Of a DNA stretch of 52,542 nucleotides, positions 11,030 through 23,560 are shown in pieces. Source of the stretch: Gnetum montanum (Eukaryota > Streptophyta > Gnetopsida > Gnetales > Gnetaceae). A program made the translations under genes and the position numbers. The stretch lies in assembly GCA_015680685.1 (NCBI GenBank), contig MNCI01008723.1, positions 63,387-115,928 of the forward strand. Reading direction: 5' to 3'. The first letter of the stretch is position 1. Every line of letters starts with the position of its first letter. The notes beneath the pieces were generated by a model. That model was not told the DNA's origin. It saw only the letters and a program-made list of their open reading frames with translations, and made no database searches.

Positions 11030-12610
11030 TGAAACACCACCAAATTTCATGTTACAATCTTCATTCTCTAACTTGGGACAAGGACTCATTGTAAATGTGA
11101 GGTATGCAACCTAGGAGCTACACTCTTGCATACTTCAACATTTTGGAGCCAACAAGTGCTCCAAAATTTGTTATTTCCTTGTTTCCCAACTAGAAATAGG
11201 TATCCCATGTTCATATCTAGGCTTTGAAAGGTCGAAAATACCTTTGGAATGACCAAAAATTTCATGGTTTTTTATAAGGGTATAGCCCAACTACGCTGAA
11301 GTCATTTTTAGTAGTCGCTAGAACTACATTTTTAGTGGTTACAATAGCTACAGCTAGTGTAGTCACCACCAAGACTTAGCAAAAGTGCAACAATGGGATC
11401 GTTGGATTTTCTAGTTTTCCAATGACACTTAGCATAGTCATTCCAAGTCAACAACAACTAGTGTAGATAGTATTTACCACTAGGCAAAACACTTTCCAAT
11501 GGGATCCATCACTTTTGCAGTTTCCATCCACCTTTCTAGTTCACAATCCTTGCCTCATTTTCCAGCACCTCCAACGTAGTCACAAAAGCCTATTTGCTAT
11601 TTATAGTAAATGGATGGCCTTTGTGGGTGAATTCCATTTCAAATTTACCACAAATGGCAATTATGCTGGTAGTAGTCAATGGACTACGTTGAGCAAACTA
11701 TGCTAGCAGTAGTTAGGGGACTACACTGACAATAGTCAGTGGACTATGCTTATAGTAGTCAAAAAACTACAATGATAGAAGTAATAATTGTAAATCCTTA
11801 GTCAATGGAAATCTATCAGTAATTAATTATAGTCAATGGAAGACCCAAAAATGGCAACCCTAACCCTATAAAAATCCAACGTTAACACCATAGAACTGTT
11901 TCAGATTTTGGCATTTTTTGCATCTCATATAATTCCAACCACTTTGGCATTTCAAAAATCATTTTGTAGTAATACCATTTCCCATTTCCAATCATCACAA
12001 TCCATTGCAATTATTAAAACCTCATCTGGTAGTACCATTTGGTAGTAGAAACTAGGACTATGTTCAGCACAGAGACCCCCACATGATTTTCATTACTTCA
12101 TATGTGCAATACTAATCCCATTCCCGCCTTGTAGATCTGGTGGAAGCCATCAAAAAGTTGCAAAAAATCAAAGCTAAGAAGAAACTAGATGATGGAGCTA
12201 GCCTTCTCCAATAAACTTTGAGCTTCAACATGTAGCTTCCTATGCCCCTAGGCATATACCTATACATCATGAACCTAATTCTTTTATATTTTATATAAAT
12301 TTTGTTGTTCATGATGTGCAAATTTTTGGTTTCCATTTCATTTTTTCACTTATTTGTATAACTGTAATTCTATTTCCATTTTCGTTAGACCAATTCTATC
12401 CATGTTCTCATTTCCATTTTTGTTTTCATTCCTGACTTCATCTACAAATACACCTACATTTCCATAGCCATTTCTGGTTTACATTTTTAAAGTCCTTGGG
12501 TGATTCGCAAGACTATCCAAGGAACCCTAAATCCCATTTTTTGGAGGCCCTTGAGACTAGGAGTTGAGACTTTTTTGGTGCTTAGATCTTTCAGTTTCCT
12601 CATTCCAACA
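11030..12610 (+). mobile_element. 3' LTR of element A
   Basis: Opens TGAAACACC, as do the LTRs of B, C and D, directly after the polypurine tract. It closes CCAACA at 12610. The last ~130 bp align with the end of the B LTR (gattcgcaagac matches gatcgacaagac, then TTTTTTGG and a TCC..CA end). At 1581 bp it nearly equals the B LTR (1572). To its right the minus-strand gag of element E begins at once, so A probably inserted into E. Confidence 0.7.
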
Positions 12611-12614
12611 ACGT

Positions 12615-13940
12615 AGATTTCTAGCACCAATAAGTCAAGCATGATATCAGGCTTCAATTTATACTTGAAGTGGTTATGAACTAGGCTATTAGGTCCTCAA
12701 GAGAGGATATGGATCCTCTAGGTAGTGCGCAATACCAATCAAGTGCTTTACTAGTCAAAGACATAGGGAAAATCCTCATGATGATATAAGGCCATTGCTG
12801 CAAGAGTAAGCACTTAGATCAAAAGGTAATAAGGTGAGCATTGTGATCACCTTCTCCATTATACTTGCTAAATTAGGAAATAGGGACACCACAAGAAGTA
12901 TTAAGGGTGGGACCAGAGGATGAATGGAATCATCTTAGTAGAAGTCCATAATCTTGAAAATTTTTTAAGTAGAGGCTTTAATCCTCTTTAGCTCCTCCTT
13001 CAAGTCCTAGATCATTTGGAAGGCTTGATTTAAGCCTTATGGTGATCCTATTGTCTATGGGGCTTGCACATATGACTGTGACATCTATTGTGAGGCCTGT
13101 GGCCTTGCTATGGGTTGCAAGAAAGAGGCAAGAGGTTACATTATGGTCATAGCTTGTGGGCCAAACAAAGAAAAGGATGTTTGTGTTGGTACTTGAGGCA
13201 CAAATGGGATAAAAGGGGTTTGTAACCCCTAGGTTGCTTGAGGTACCATGGTGGATCCTACATGAGTGATTAGTAGATTTGTCATGGTGAAAATCATTAT
13301 TGATGGTTGTACAGATCAAGGTTGTGTAGCAAATGGCATTGACAAACTAGAGGTTGTTGGTTGTGGTATTAATTAGGTTTGATGCATAGCTACAACCGAC
13401 ATGGGATAAACTCTAGTAGGATAGGAGGGAATGGAAAATGGCGATACCATGGCCATGGAGAAAACAAAAGTATTAGAGAAAGGTGTTATAACCTTAGGGG
13501 ATGTTTGTTGTAACAATCCTTCCAGCATGTTTTCAGGCTTAGATTCCACCCTAAATTCATCCCCCTCCTCTTGTTATTCTTCTAATCTATGCTTATCATC
13601 TACCTCCTCCATTGTAATCAATTGAGCCAAGATGCATGCATAGATATCATTAAGGGGTATTTGGTCATATGGGGAAGGGACATACTCCCCATCCCAATGT
13701 ATGAGCTCAAACTCCCTTTTTGCATCTGCTTCCACATGTGGAATCAGGAGGCCAACCTACATTTTGGCATAAATATAGTAGTAATAGTCTTCATTTATGA
13801 CCACAAATTTTGGACTTTCCCCTTTGATCCTCAAAGATCACCTACACTTGATGATGGCAAGGTCTTTGGGGTCATAGACCCTCATGGCTTATTGGCTAGG
13901 ACCTTCACCAGTGAGGATGAAGGGAAGCATGGTGGACTAT
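12615..13940 (-). pseudogene. Element E: gag pseudogene of the B family
   Basis: Read on the minus strand, this is a diverged copy of the N-terminal extension plus gag of element B, in the same order. SLRIKGESPKFVV near 13860 matches SLRLQGKDPIFTVV of B. VEADAKREFELIH, QLITMEE and a Gln/Pro-rich middle follow, then QAF..I..L.EE..RIKA, IMDFY, and the capsid core LLLQQWP and SKALDWYCALPRGSISSLE near 12700-12830. It stops at the border of the A LTR. Most in-frame stops are TAG at positions where B has Gln. No protease or pol follows. Confidence 0.7.
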
Positions 13941-14063
13941 TGAAAAGACATGTCTATTTTGTTAAAAATGGCTTGAAATAGACTATAAGTGTTAAACTAA
14001 AGGTAAATTCTAGCTTACGGAATTCAAAAAAATTTAAAAGGAAGTTAAAATGGCCAAAAATGA

Positions 14064-15205
14064 AGTACTTACTATAACTACAAAGTGGGAGGTAAGGGGG
14101 GTTTACCCCTTTACCAAAAAATGGAAAGCTAGGAAAGTTGGTATTAAGCCTCACCAATGTTGGCCTAGTTGACTACCTCTATGCTAGGTATGGTAGGAGG
14201 GGAAGAGGGTAGAAGTGAGGTGAGATGATGGGAATCTCACACTTTCTAATCTAATGTTGATTTGGATGGCGTGTGTGTGTGTGGGCGGGGTGAGGAAGGG
14301 GGGTTTTGCATGGTGGGGCACAAAAGGCTGAATGTCAATGTGGAAAGTTGATGTTTTTCCACTAAGACTGGTTTTGGTAGGTTGCAAATTTCTTAGCTTA
14401 GAAAGATGGTGGGGAAGCTAACTTTTGAAAGTTCAATAGTTTCTAGAAAGGTTACACCACCAACTATAGAAACTAGAAGGAATTGACAACAAAAAGAAAA
14501 AAAGGGTGGAAAGGTTTCAACACTGGTAGGAAAATTCACAATAGTTTTTGTGAAAAGTCAACACCCAAACATTTGCAACTTCCATGTTGTAGTATTAGTC
14601 ATAGGGGGGCAAACAACTAAAAATGGAATACTTTCTATAATTAGTTAGTGGGGATTAATGGGGCTTTACCCCTTTACCAAAAATCGAAATATGGGAACGT
14701 TGGTGTTAAGCCTCATCCACACTAGCCTTCAAACTACCTCTACACTGGGTATGATGGAGTGNNNNNNNNNNNNNNNNNNNNNNNNNNNNNNNNNNGAGAG
14801 AGAGAGAGAGAGGAAGCAGGGGGATGAGATGATGGAAATCTTACATCTTCTAATCCAACATTGATGGGTGGGGGGTGGTGGGGAGAGAGGAGGAGGCTAG
14901 AAAACAAAGTGAAAAGTTGGTGTTTTTCCACTAAGACTATTTTTAGTAGGCTACCAATTTTCTTAGGCTGGAAAGATGAGGGGAAGCTAACTTTTGGAAA
15001 TTTAATGGTTTTCAAAAGGGTTGCATCACCAACTTTAGAAACTAAAAAGAAAAAAAATTGGCAGCAAAAAGGAAAAAGGGGGAGTTGGGGGAGGGGGAGG
15101 AGGAAGATATCAATGCTAGCTTTGGACTAAAAAATTCACCAATAAGTTCTATGAAAAGCCACCACCCAACCACTTGCAACTTCTATGTTGTAGTATCTAT
15201 CATAA
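14064..15205 (+). repeat. Two-copy tandem segmental duplication (~0.55-0.6 kb units)
   Basis: Copy 1 (~14064-14610) and copy 2 (~14628-15205) share, in order: tttacccctttaccaaaaa, a direct match around tgatgggaatctcaca, the run gtttttccactaagact, an aagctaacttttg block, and the tail cttgcaacttctatgttgta (one change in copy 1). Divergence is moderate and copy 2 carries a GA microsatellite with an assembly gap. No coding signal is seen. Confidence 0.8.
14762..14812. other. Assembly gap (34 Ns) beside a GA microsatellite
   Basis: N run 14762-14795, followed by gagagagagagagagag. The repeat probably prevented closure, so the real length here is unknown. Confidence 0.95.
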
Positions 15206-16438
15206 GGAAAGAGGTGGGGGGGAGGGGATCAATGTGAGTTCTTTAAAATCTTGGCTACAAAAAACATCAAATAAAAGTTTGCAAATGGCAACACTGGTAA
15301 TGGAGAAAAATAGATCTAGTCATAGCAATCAGGTAGAGGCCCTCCTTCTAGCACTAAGAAATTTATTGTGACTGGAAAAATCAATTGCTGGAAAACCGAT
15401 AGATCTAATGTAGCATCCTCAACCCATAATCCCTAGGGCTTCTAAAAAATAAGATTCTAGGTGCCCTAATTGGTCTAACAAATCAACCAGGAACTTAGGG
15501 GGATGAAAAATAGGGTAATAAAAAATAAAACACAAAAATTGATAATAGATCTAAATGATGCACATAAAATAAAAATATATATTTTACACACAAAACCTAA
15601 AAATTAAAACTTTATTTAAGAAAGAATAAAGAATAATTTAAAGATATGTGTAAAAATGGTTCCTAAGTGGGTAGTAGAGGGATTCACTTGGATTAGAGTT
15701 CAGGGTCTGTTAATTCCATGAGCTAGATATCTTGCCACTCCTGACACTATCAAACCTCTTATGCTACTACTCTAGATCTATAATGTTGGTTATAGTGGGA
15801 GTTAAGTGTTAAGAATCCAAGCTATCCAAATGGCCTACACTGGGAGTTGGAAATCCTAGGAGCATAGCATGAAGCTTGAAAACTCATAAATCCCAAAAGG
15901 TGGTAAACTAGAAGGGGAGAGGGAGTGGGGGGGAGGGGGAGGGGGAGGAGGGGTAATAGAGTTATAGTACTTCCATGTTGGGGTTCAAGAGAATGAAATT
16001 GTGGAATATTGCAAGAGCTCTTGAGTGCTTGAAAATGCCCTAGTATGGAATTGTAGAGAGTGTGCAATGGCTAAAAACTGTGGAACCTTGAGAAAAATTG
16101 CTTAATGTCCCAACAATTGCTAAATATTTTGAAGATTTTGTAACCTATAAATGGTGTTTAAGGTTGGTCTGTATAGGTTTTAGGCCATGAATGGGGCTAC
16201 AAAATGGCTGTGATTGGGTTGTAATTTGGCTACACAACAACTGCAAATTAGCTGCCAAAATGTTGCAAATTTCTACCTTGTATAGGTAAGATGGATGCCC
16301 AAATTTGGAGGGTTACTATATATAGTAAGTGTCTTTCCCCCATGGTCATTCCATTTACTATAACTAGTAATGGGGACACACCTTCTATACTAGAGATGAA
16401 TCTTTCATGTTGACCCTTCTAGCATCCTTGCTGAAGTG
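15206..16438. other. Anonymous DNA between the duplication and element G
   Basis: No gene recognised. Contains an AT-rich tract at 15530-15660 and a G-rich run near 15917-15950. It appears to be the target region into which element G inserted. Confidence 0.4.
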
Positions 16439-16464
16439 GTTGGTGATGAATCATGGTTTGTTAG

Positions 16465-16560
16465 GTGCTGATATTGGACCCTTGATATCAAATCCTCAAT
16501 ATCAGGTACCTGATATCGCAACCTGGATAACCATATCAAATACATGATATCATGGTTCCT
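16465..16560 (+). repeat. Clustered GATATC palindromes in the U3 of element G
   Basis: Within ~95 bp upstream of the TATA box lie TGATATTGG, TTGATATCAAA, CAATATCAGG, CTGATATCGC, CATATCAAA and ATGATATCATGG. They recur in the 3' LTR (21940-22000) and in the H-family LTRs (44215-44290, 45085-45165). Position suggests binding sites for an LTR-activating factor; that is inference. Confidence 0.7.
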
Positions 16561-16569
16561 ATGTAAGCC

Positions 16570-16577
16570 TATAAATA
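16570..16577 (+). promoter_or_regulatory. TATA box of the 5' LTR of G
   Basis: TATAAATA, conserved in the 3' LTR at 22012-22019. This would be the core promoter of the element. Confidence 0.55.
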
Positions 16578-17297
16578 CACATTTGGGTGCACAGGAATGG
16601 GGGAGAGTCTTTTGTAGGTCTTTAGGTCAAGTCTTTTTATTAGTTTTCAATTAATTTCCATTCTTTTCCTAGTTCATGCCCATAGTGTGATGATTATAAT
16701 TATATGGAACCTTTATTCGAGTGTGATGTACTTGGATACACACACGACCGGAAATAAAGATCGAGATTACTCCATCATTGTAGCATTCACTTAGCTTTTA
16801 ATTACTTAAATTGTTAATTGTTATTTGTTGTTTTCTTAGTTAATATTTCCTTTATCATCATTTACACTTCCTGTTTATTAACATGGAATGAGTATGACTT
16901 AATCACGAACATTTAAGTGTAACTACTTGGTAACCCAGTAGCATATCTAGGAGTGCTCAAGTAATGTGCGCTTGGTAATCCTAGAAGTAGTACATGAGGT
17001 CCAAGATGCGTGCAGATGATTAAGGATGGATACTCATCGCACTTAGGCTAGCTTAAATTTTATTCCCTATTTCTCATTAGAAATAGGAAATAGCATTAGA
17101 AATCACATCATACACCTCACTCCGGACTAAACCATATGTGACAAAGCAAATACTAGTCCAGGTGGGAAGACAGTGAACTACGATCAATGTGTAACTATCT
17201 AAATGCCACAACTAGTCTATCTATGGAGTTCAACCAAATCATGTGTGAATATTCATATTCATATGGTTGAGTGTAGGGGTACCTCACCACTCATCAT

Positions 17298-17318
17298 TGG
17301 TGCCATTTCCTAGGATGG
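17298..17318 (+). promoter_or_regulatory. Primer-binding site of element G
   Basis: TGGTGCCATTTCCTAGGATG starts one base after the LTR. It resembles a decayed version of the TGGCGCC-type site complementary to tRNA-Asp that many plant gypsy elements use, but the match is imperfect, so the tRNA is not certain. Confidence 0.55.
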
Positions 17319-17429
17319 TGCTAGTTATCTAGATTAGTTATATCATACAAGATTGTTGTAACAAGGTATTAACAATATATCTTTTAGACAAAGAAATAAA
17401 TTCAATTAAGTCACACATAATTTACAACA

Positions 17430-19020
17430 ATGTCTCTTTCACAAGACAGTGATAATGCAACATCTAGCGACGCAATTCATTGGAGAACCAATGAAGAAGT
17501 TTGAAGTACTCAATCTTATGTAAGAGTTTTATATGTTCATAGACACCCCAACGATACTCAAGGAATTTTGTCATCCAACACAAACACCCCTAGTGAAGAT
17601 GGGACATCCCCTAAAATTAGGGGGCTCATAAGGCCTAGGACCTTCTCAATAGTTAACAAGGATTTATCTAGGGATGATTGGGAGACTTACAAAAGTCATG
17701 ACAAGTCTTCTAGTTCTTCCTCTTTCTCTACTCCTTTAACATCAGGTCATCACATGAATGACTATCTTTGAAGGGGTCATCATGGAAATAAAAATCAAGC
17801 CCATGAGCAAAGTCAAAAACACCAACATGAATGAAGACAACATCATCCAACTCCTAAATTCATAACCTACCTAGTAATGATGAACCCCTACTAGCCACCA
17901 AGAGCTAACTGCATGTACAAGAGGTTGTTCAAATATTCTGCAAGCATTGCAAGGAAAGTTTCCTACCAAGGCTCGATTTAAATAACTTTTCCAAGTTTTT
18001 AGGAGGCTATGATTTAGATCCACGACATCATTTACAAGCCTTCTACGATGCCTATGCATGGAACAATATTGATAATATGTGGCAAAAACTTAAGCTCTTT
18101 CCGATGACACTCATGGGCCAAGAAAAAGTATGGTATAGGTCTTTAAAACTAAAATCAATTCGTTGTTGGCCCATAATGGTAGAACTATTTAATGAAAGAT
18201 ATCAAACCTATGCAAGAGTATCAGCCTTAAGGAGACAAATCCAAGAGTGGAAACAAGGGCAACATGAACCCTTGAACATGGCCTTAGAAAGATATTACTC
18301 ATTGTTAAACAAATGCCCAAGCCATGGATTCTCAAATGAAAGGCTAATGTATCACATCATGTATGGGCTCTGTAATGAAACAAGGGAGACCTTAGGGATG
18401 TATGCCCGAGGTCAACTATATGAACTCTGAACCCATCAATTCCAAGAGCTTATTAAGCTTGTAGCAAAAGAAGAAGGAGAAATAGCCAAATGGGAGAATG
18501 TTAAAAAATCTCAACAAGACCAAACTCTTGAAGTAAGAAAGGTCCATAATCATAAAGAGGAGAAATCAACTCACCTCGAGGAGGTCAAAGCATTTCTATC
18601 TTTGCCAATACTAAAATCACTAGATGAAATCAAGGCAAAGATCAATAAGATGATGGAATGGATACATGAAAAATGTAGAGAATATGTAGACATTATTACA
18701 GGGAGATCCACATAAGATAACTTTGATGACCAAAACAAATAGAAAATACCAAACCTAGAGATAGGACAAAACACCATTTTAAAATCGAAAAGAAGGGTTG
18801 AAGAAAATGAGGATAGGGGCTCAACCACAAAACATAAGTATCAATGTGATGTTTGCCTATATGATCACTCAAAAGGCCAATGTCCCATCTTGTCACATCT
18901 ACATGAGCATTGGGGAAGAATGTTACATCAATATTTTGTACAAAAGTATAGGGTTGGGTGCATCTCTATCCTATAACTTTATGGGGAATTCCACAACTCA
19001 TTGTACTATCTATGGATAAA
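17430..19020 (+). pseudogene. Gag of element G (capsid plus zinc knuckle)
   Basis: The ATG at 17430 opens a frame (MSLSQDS) broken by TGA stops near 17499 and 17769 and by a frameshift before ~17880. From ~17960 the frame is readable as a retrotransposon capsid domain: DLNNFSKFLGGYD, WQKLKLFPMTLMGQEKVWYR, LFNERYQ and MALERYYSLLNKCPSHGF. A charged, coiled-coil-like stretch follows (EEKSTHLEEVK region), then a knuckle CDVCLYDHSKGQC at 18845-18883 (C-x2-C-x3-H-x4-C). The layout is Athila-like. No protease active site follows. Confidence 0.7.
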
Positions 19021-21913
19021 TTCTTACTAGCCTCAGTACTATGCTCAACCATAGTGGCAAAACGCCCAGTCATGGGAAAGGCCATCGCCAAACTGGCCAC
19101 ACCTTTTGTATCACCTGAAACCAAGTGCTTATTATGATTAACACCTTATTTCTCCAACTAGATCAACATATTCTATTTCATCTCATTGTTATTATTCTCC
19201 TGAGTATCATCCACCCATGTCCTCTCTTACGCGATCACCACCTCATGTTCCTTATACTTCTCCTTACCCTCAATATTCTCATCCTTCACCTCCTACATCG
19301 CCACCAGTAGTACCAAAAGGTTTTGCACCATAGCACCAACCCACGAATGTTACTTGTGCTACTACTATCAACAGTAGTGGGTAGCCTCCCCAACGTTGGA
19401 AGCATCCTTTCTTTAGGCATGGCCATAGAAAGAGATAGCATGGTTCCAAAACCACTACATCCTCCAACTTAGCACATGCCCAACACTGTGATGCACCTAC
19501 CTTTTCAAACTCAACACCTCTTGTTACCTTATCCAAGCCACCAATCAATACTCCAACACCCATGAAATTCAATGAATATAATAATGTGGGGAGACATATC
19601 GATCCTTGCATACCGTCTTATGGTCACAAGTGCCATAGTGGGTCAGCCTCTTATCACATGATCACATCTTATAATCTTCCCTACTATGCCTACTATAATC
19701 AAGTGTTTGAACCCCAATTTGGGTACATTTTTGCCACCATAACAAAAGATACCCAGTGGTTTGGATATGACTAGACCCCAATAGTCCCAATATGCATGGA
19801 TCCAAACTTTCCATTCATTAATTCTCGTCATGATCTAAGGTTCATTCATGGGGGACACACCCCATTCTAACAAACAAAAATAGTAAATGTTTTTATTTTT
19901 CTTTGGTTTTACAATTTTTTGTTTTCTAATTTTTCATTTTCTAATTTTTCATCTTTCAATTTATTGTTTTATCTTTTTGTGGGTAATCTCATCTATGAAT
20001 AAAACACACATGTAACCAGTCGGTTGAGGTGTTGTGCTATGTTATCAAGTCGCAAGGAACTAATTATTTGGATAGTGAGCCCACACCATCCACCCACCCA
20101 TTCTATTAATAAGAGGTTCTACTCTGGATATAATGATATTCTTGTTATCATTAAAACTTAAAGTAACTTTGTACTCATTATGCCTAGAGAAAAGAGTAAT
20201 GAACTAAGAGGGAATGGAAAGGGTGTAACATGAAGGGGACTTGTGGATTCTCTTTGGTGACATCTATAGGTGCTATCATGCAGCTTGGCTGTACTAAGAT
20301 CCTTGCAGATCTAACAAAAAATGGGAGTAAGAGTTGTGATAAAGGCACTCATTAAAGGAACTCAATGGTATTTTTTTTTGGGGGGGGGGGGGGGCCCACT
20401 GGAAAGACATGCATTCATGCTTGAAGGTTGGTGGCTTCTTTGGATCACTTTTGGAAAAAACAAAGTGCAAAAAGCAACAAAAAAATAGAAAGAAAAGAAA
20501 AGCAAGGGGAAGACCAAGAAAAAATGTGCCACAGACAAATTGGAATCACTCCTCCCTTGCACAAAACACCAAGTGATCATATGCCTTGCTGTCATGATGC
20601 TCTTATGGTTGTCTATCATTGGAATGAAACAATGAAATGTCACTGATTAGAGGTATGGACTTGGTTTTGATCTTGGAGTGAAAGGCTAATGATACTTTAA
20701 TCACACACAACACTTAGGATTCATTGTGTTTAGGGAAGGTTTCCTCACGTCCCAATCTCTACAATCCCTCCTATAATTTGTCTATTCTCATGGTCCAAGT
20801 ACTTATAACTTGTGTCTTGTGTGGCATAGAATTCATACCTCATAATAGTCGTGCTTAACATGTGTGCATTTTTTTGCATAGGTGTGGGTTGCATTTAACC
20901 TTTCTAGCACCTATGGACATCTTAAGATGTGGTTACACAAGGGCATTATAGGTTGGAACCTTCTTTGGGGAGGACCCACTTACATGAATTTTGTAATTTG
21001 TACTTGTTGCACACAACCACATCATTTTATACCCTTTGAGTACTCCATTGTCAAATATATTCTTTCCTTTGTCATCATTTTATCAAACATTTCTCAGAAC
21101 CATTATATGTCCTTTTATGTGTCACCTCAATAGATCAAGTCTGACATTAAAATTTTAGGGCAACTTCTTTAAAAAATCTCTAACTCTAGAATCATGTTAA
21201 GTAATGAATTAAATATTTATTAAAGGCAATGAGTAAGGTATAAGATAACTAAATTTCTTTAAAGAACCTTACTAATAATCAGTCCTTGTGTGATTATAGA
21301 TGGCCCCTAAAAGAGTACAGCAAGGAGGACCTTCTCAACTTGCAATTGAATGCCCAAGAGGAGGCAGAGGCTAAGGACCTTATGCAAAACATGCAAAGAA
21401 GGAGGCACAATCGTTCAACATCTATTAGGAAACTCCTATCACTGCATAATCTGGTTAAGCAAAAGGTGGAGAGGTTAGGGCTAGAGCCTATGAAGAGGTA
21501 TGACAGCTATTTGTAGCATGGTATGTCAAGGCCAATCAAGTGTTCTTGTAGCTACCATGTCCATGGGAAGTGCTGACTCCATCAAACATTGGAACAACAA
21601 CATGGATGACTCATGATCCTTGAATAGAAGAGGAGAAACTTCAAGCACTTCTTCAACAGTATCAATCTCAGAAGCCTAGAGCATAGGACAAAAGAAAGGC
21701 ACCCATGGAGGAGCCACCACCACTAGGAACCACATGAGTTCCACAAGTTTTTTATTTTGTGTTTGTGTCCAGATTTTTTTTAACCCCACAGTGTAGCATG
21801 AAACAATCCATGGTCATTCAATAATCTCATACCTATCCCCTATTTATAATTGAATGAACTTGTTCCTCACTTTCTTTGGCTCAAGGATGAGTTGTTATTC
21901 AATCATTGGGGTA
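19021..21913 (+). other. Non-coding interior of element G
   Basis: After gag there is a Pro/Ser/Tyr-rich decayed stretch (to ~19850), a T/G homopolymer run at ~20370-20393, and a short charged open frame at 21286-21513 followed by QAPPP-like decay. No RT, RNase H or integrase motif is visible on either strand. The tract cattggggta before 21914 acts as the polypurine site. Confidence 0.5.
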
Positions 21914-22765
21914 TTATGAATCGTGGTTTGTCAGGTGCTGATATCAGACCCTCGATATCGCAACCTGGATAACGATATTGAATACATGATATCATGGTTC
22001 CTATGTAAGCCTATAAATACACATTTGGATGCACAAGAACGGGGAGAGTCTTTTGTAAGTCTTTAGGTCAAGTTTTTTTGTCAATTTTTAGTTAATTTCC
22101 ATTCTTTCCCCAGTGCATGCCTGCAGTGTGATGATTGTAATTATATGGAACCTTTATTCGAGCGTGATGTACTTGGATACACACACGAGCAATAATAAAG
22201 ATCGAGATTACTCCATCATTGCAGCATTCACTTAGCTTTTAATTACTTAAATTGTTAATTGTTATTTGTTGTTTTCTTAGTTAATATTTCCTTTATTATC
22301 ATTTACACTTCCTATTGATTAATGTGGAATGAGTACAACTTAATCATGAACATTTAAGTGTAACTACTTGGTAACCCAGTAGCGTATCTAGGAGTGCTCA
22401 AGTAATTTGCACTTGGTAATCCTAGAAGTAGTACACAAGGTCGAAGATGCATGTAGATGATTAAGGACAGATACTAATCACACTCAGGCTAGCTTAGATT
22501 TTATTTCTTATTGCTTATTAGTCTAATCAAATTATTTCTCATTATCTTTAGGAGTAGCATAGCATTAGAAATCACATCATACATCTCACTCTGAACTAAA
22601 CTATATGTGACAAAGAAAATACTAGTCCAGGTGGGAAGATAGTGAACTATAATCAATGTGTAACTATCTAGATGCCATAACTAGTTCATCTATGGAGTTT
22701 GACTAGATCATGTGTGAATGCTCGTATTTGTATGGTTGAGTGTAGGGGTACCTCACCACTCATTA
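21914..22765 (+). mobile_element. 3' LTR of element G
   Basis: Aligned with 16444-17296. The terminal dinucleotides have mutated to TT and TA. The TATA box is at 22012-22019. Confidence 0.85.
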
Positions 22766-22770
22766 GGTGG

Positions 22771-23179
22771 TCAGCGTTAAGGTGCATGAAGTGATGAAAT
22801 TTGACTTTTGTTACTTCCACATTAGGGGCATGCAATTTTCAAGCTAGGAGAGGAAAGTTTCCAAGCTGAGGAAAAATCCCCCTCCCATCCACATCCCCTG
22901 CCTTCCACTCCTCCATAATGGGGGTAGGTGAGATTTACCCTTGTAATTTTTTCCAACATAGAAAAATATCTACCCCCATAAAACCCATCAAATTGCCATT
23001 TTTGGCATCCCAAAAGGCATTTTTAACCCCCACCCCAAGCACAAATAATGATACTAGGTAAATTTTTTCACTTGGAGAACGAGGCTTTGACCATTTATGA
23101 GGCATTTTTAGAATCAAAAGTATGGAATATGTGAGATTTCCCCTCATAGATTACAATCTTCACATTTACAATGAAGTTT
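22771..23179. other. Boundary segment between elements G and F
   Basis: No recognised gene. The integrase expected to follow the F RNase H (to the left on this strand) is absent, so the F element is truncated here. Confidence 0.4.
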
Positions 23180-23560
23180 TGCCTCAGGTTTTATGGTTTG
23201 AAAGCTACATGATGATAATTAACTATAACATGCAAATTTTTGTGGTGTTTCATGTCTAAATCCCATTTTAGCATTGATAGATGATCAAATACTGTGTTTT
23301 CTATTCCTTTTTTATCAATCATTGTAATGTCAAACTCTTGAAGAATCACAAGCCATCTTATCACTCTAGGACTAACTGTTGGTTTGTTCATAAGAAATAG
23401 GATGGTACTATGATTGGTGTGGATATAGATTTGGTAATCAAGCACATAATGTTTGAACTTTTTAAGTGTGCAAACCATGACCATCATCTCCTGTTCAGTT
23501 ATGGTGTAATTTAATTATGCTCCAGTGATGCTCCTATCGGTATAGTATATATAGTATGGC
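23180..23560 (-). pseudogene. RNase H of element F (Ty3/gypsy)
   Basis: The minus frame ending near 23191 reads LKKFKHYVLDYQIYIHTNHS, then a RVIRWLVILQEFDITMIDKK stretch and an ENTVFDHLS end. This is the C-terminal RNase H layout of plant gypsy polyproteins (the canonical end is DHLSR). RNase H degrades the RNA template during cDNA synthesis. It continues the RT lying to its right. Confidence 0.75.

Larger units (their letters stand above)
16444..17296 (+). mobile_element. 5' LTR of element G
   Basis: Starts TGATGAATC and ends CTCATCA just before the PBS. 853 bp, aligned throughout with 21914-22765 (852 bp). TATAAATA at 16570. The U3 carries several GATATC-type palindromes. Confidence 0.85.
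16439..22770 (+). mobile_element. Element G: gag-only LTR retrotransposon with TSD
   Basis: Two LTRs (16444-17296 and 21914-22765) flank a PBS, a gag reading frame and ~2.9 kb without protease or pol. Flanking pentamers are GTTGG (16439-16443) and GGTGG (22766-22770), a target-site duplication with one mismatch. The 3' LTR ends have decayed (TT for TG, TA for CA). It must have relied on proteins supplied in trans. LTR copies at 43690-45258 belong to the same family. Confidence 0.8.

Noticed and set aside
12611-12640. ttctagcacca, which is the reverse complement of a near match to the family PBS, right after the A LTR
   Set aside because: The same bases fall in the alignable gag frame of element E (minus strand, after LKPDIMLD), and no LTR lies on the required side. 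It is coding similarity, not a PBS.
13589-13981. 130-codon plus-strand frame
   Set aside because: It lies antisense to the N-terminal extension of the element E gag, which aligns with element B on the minus strand.
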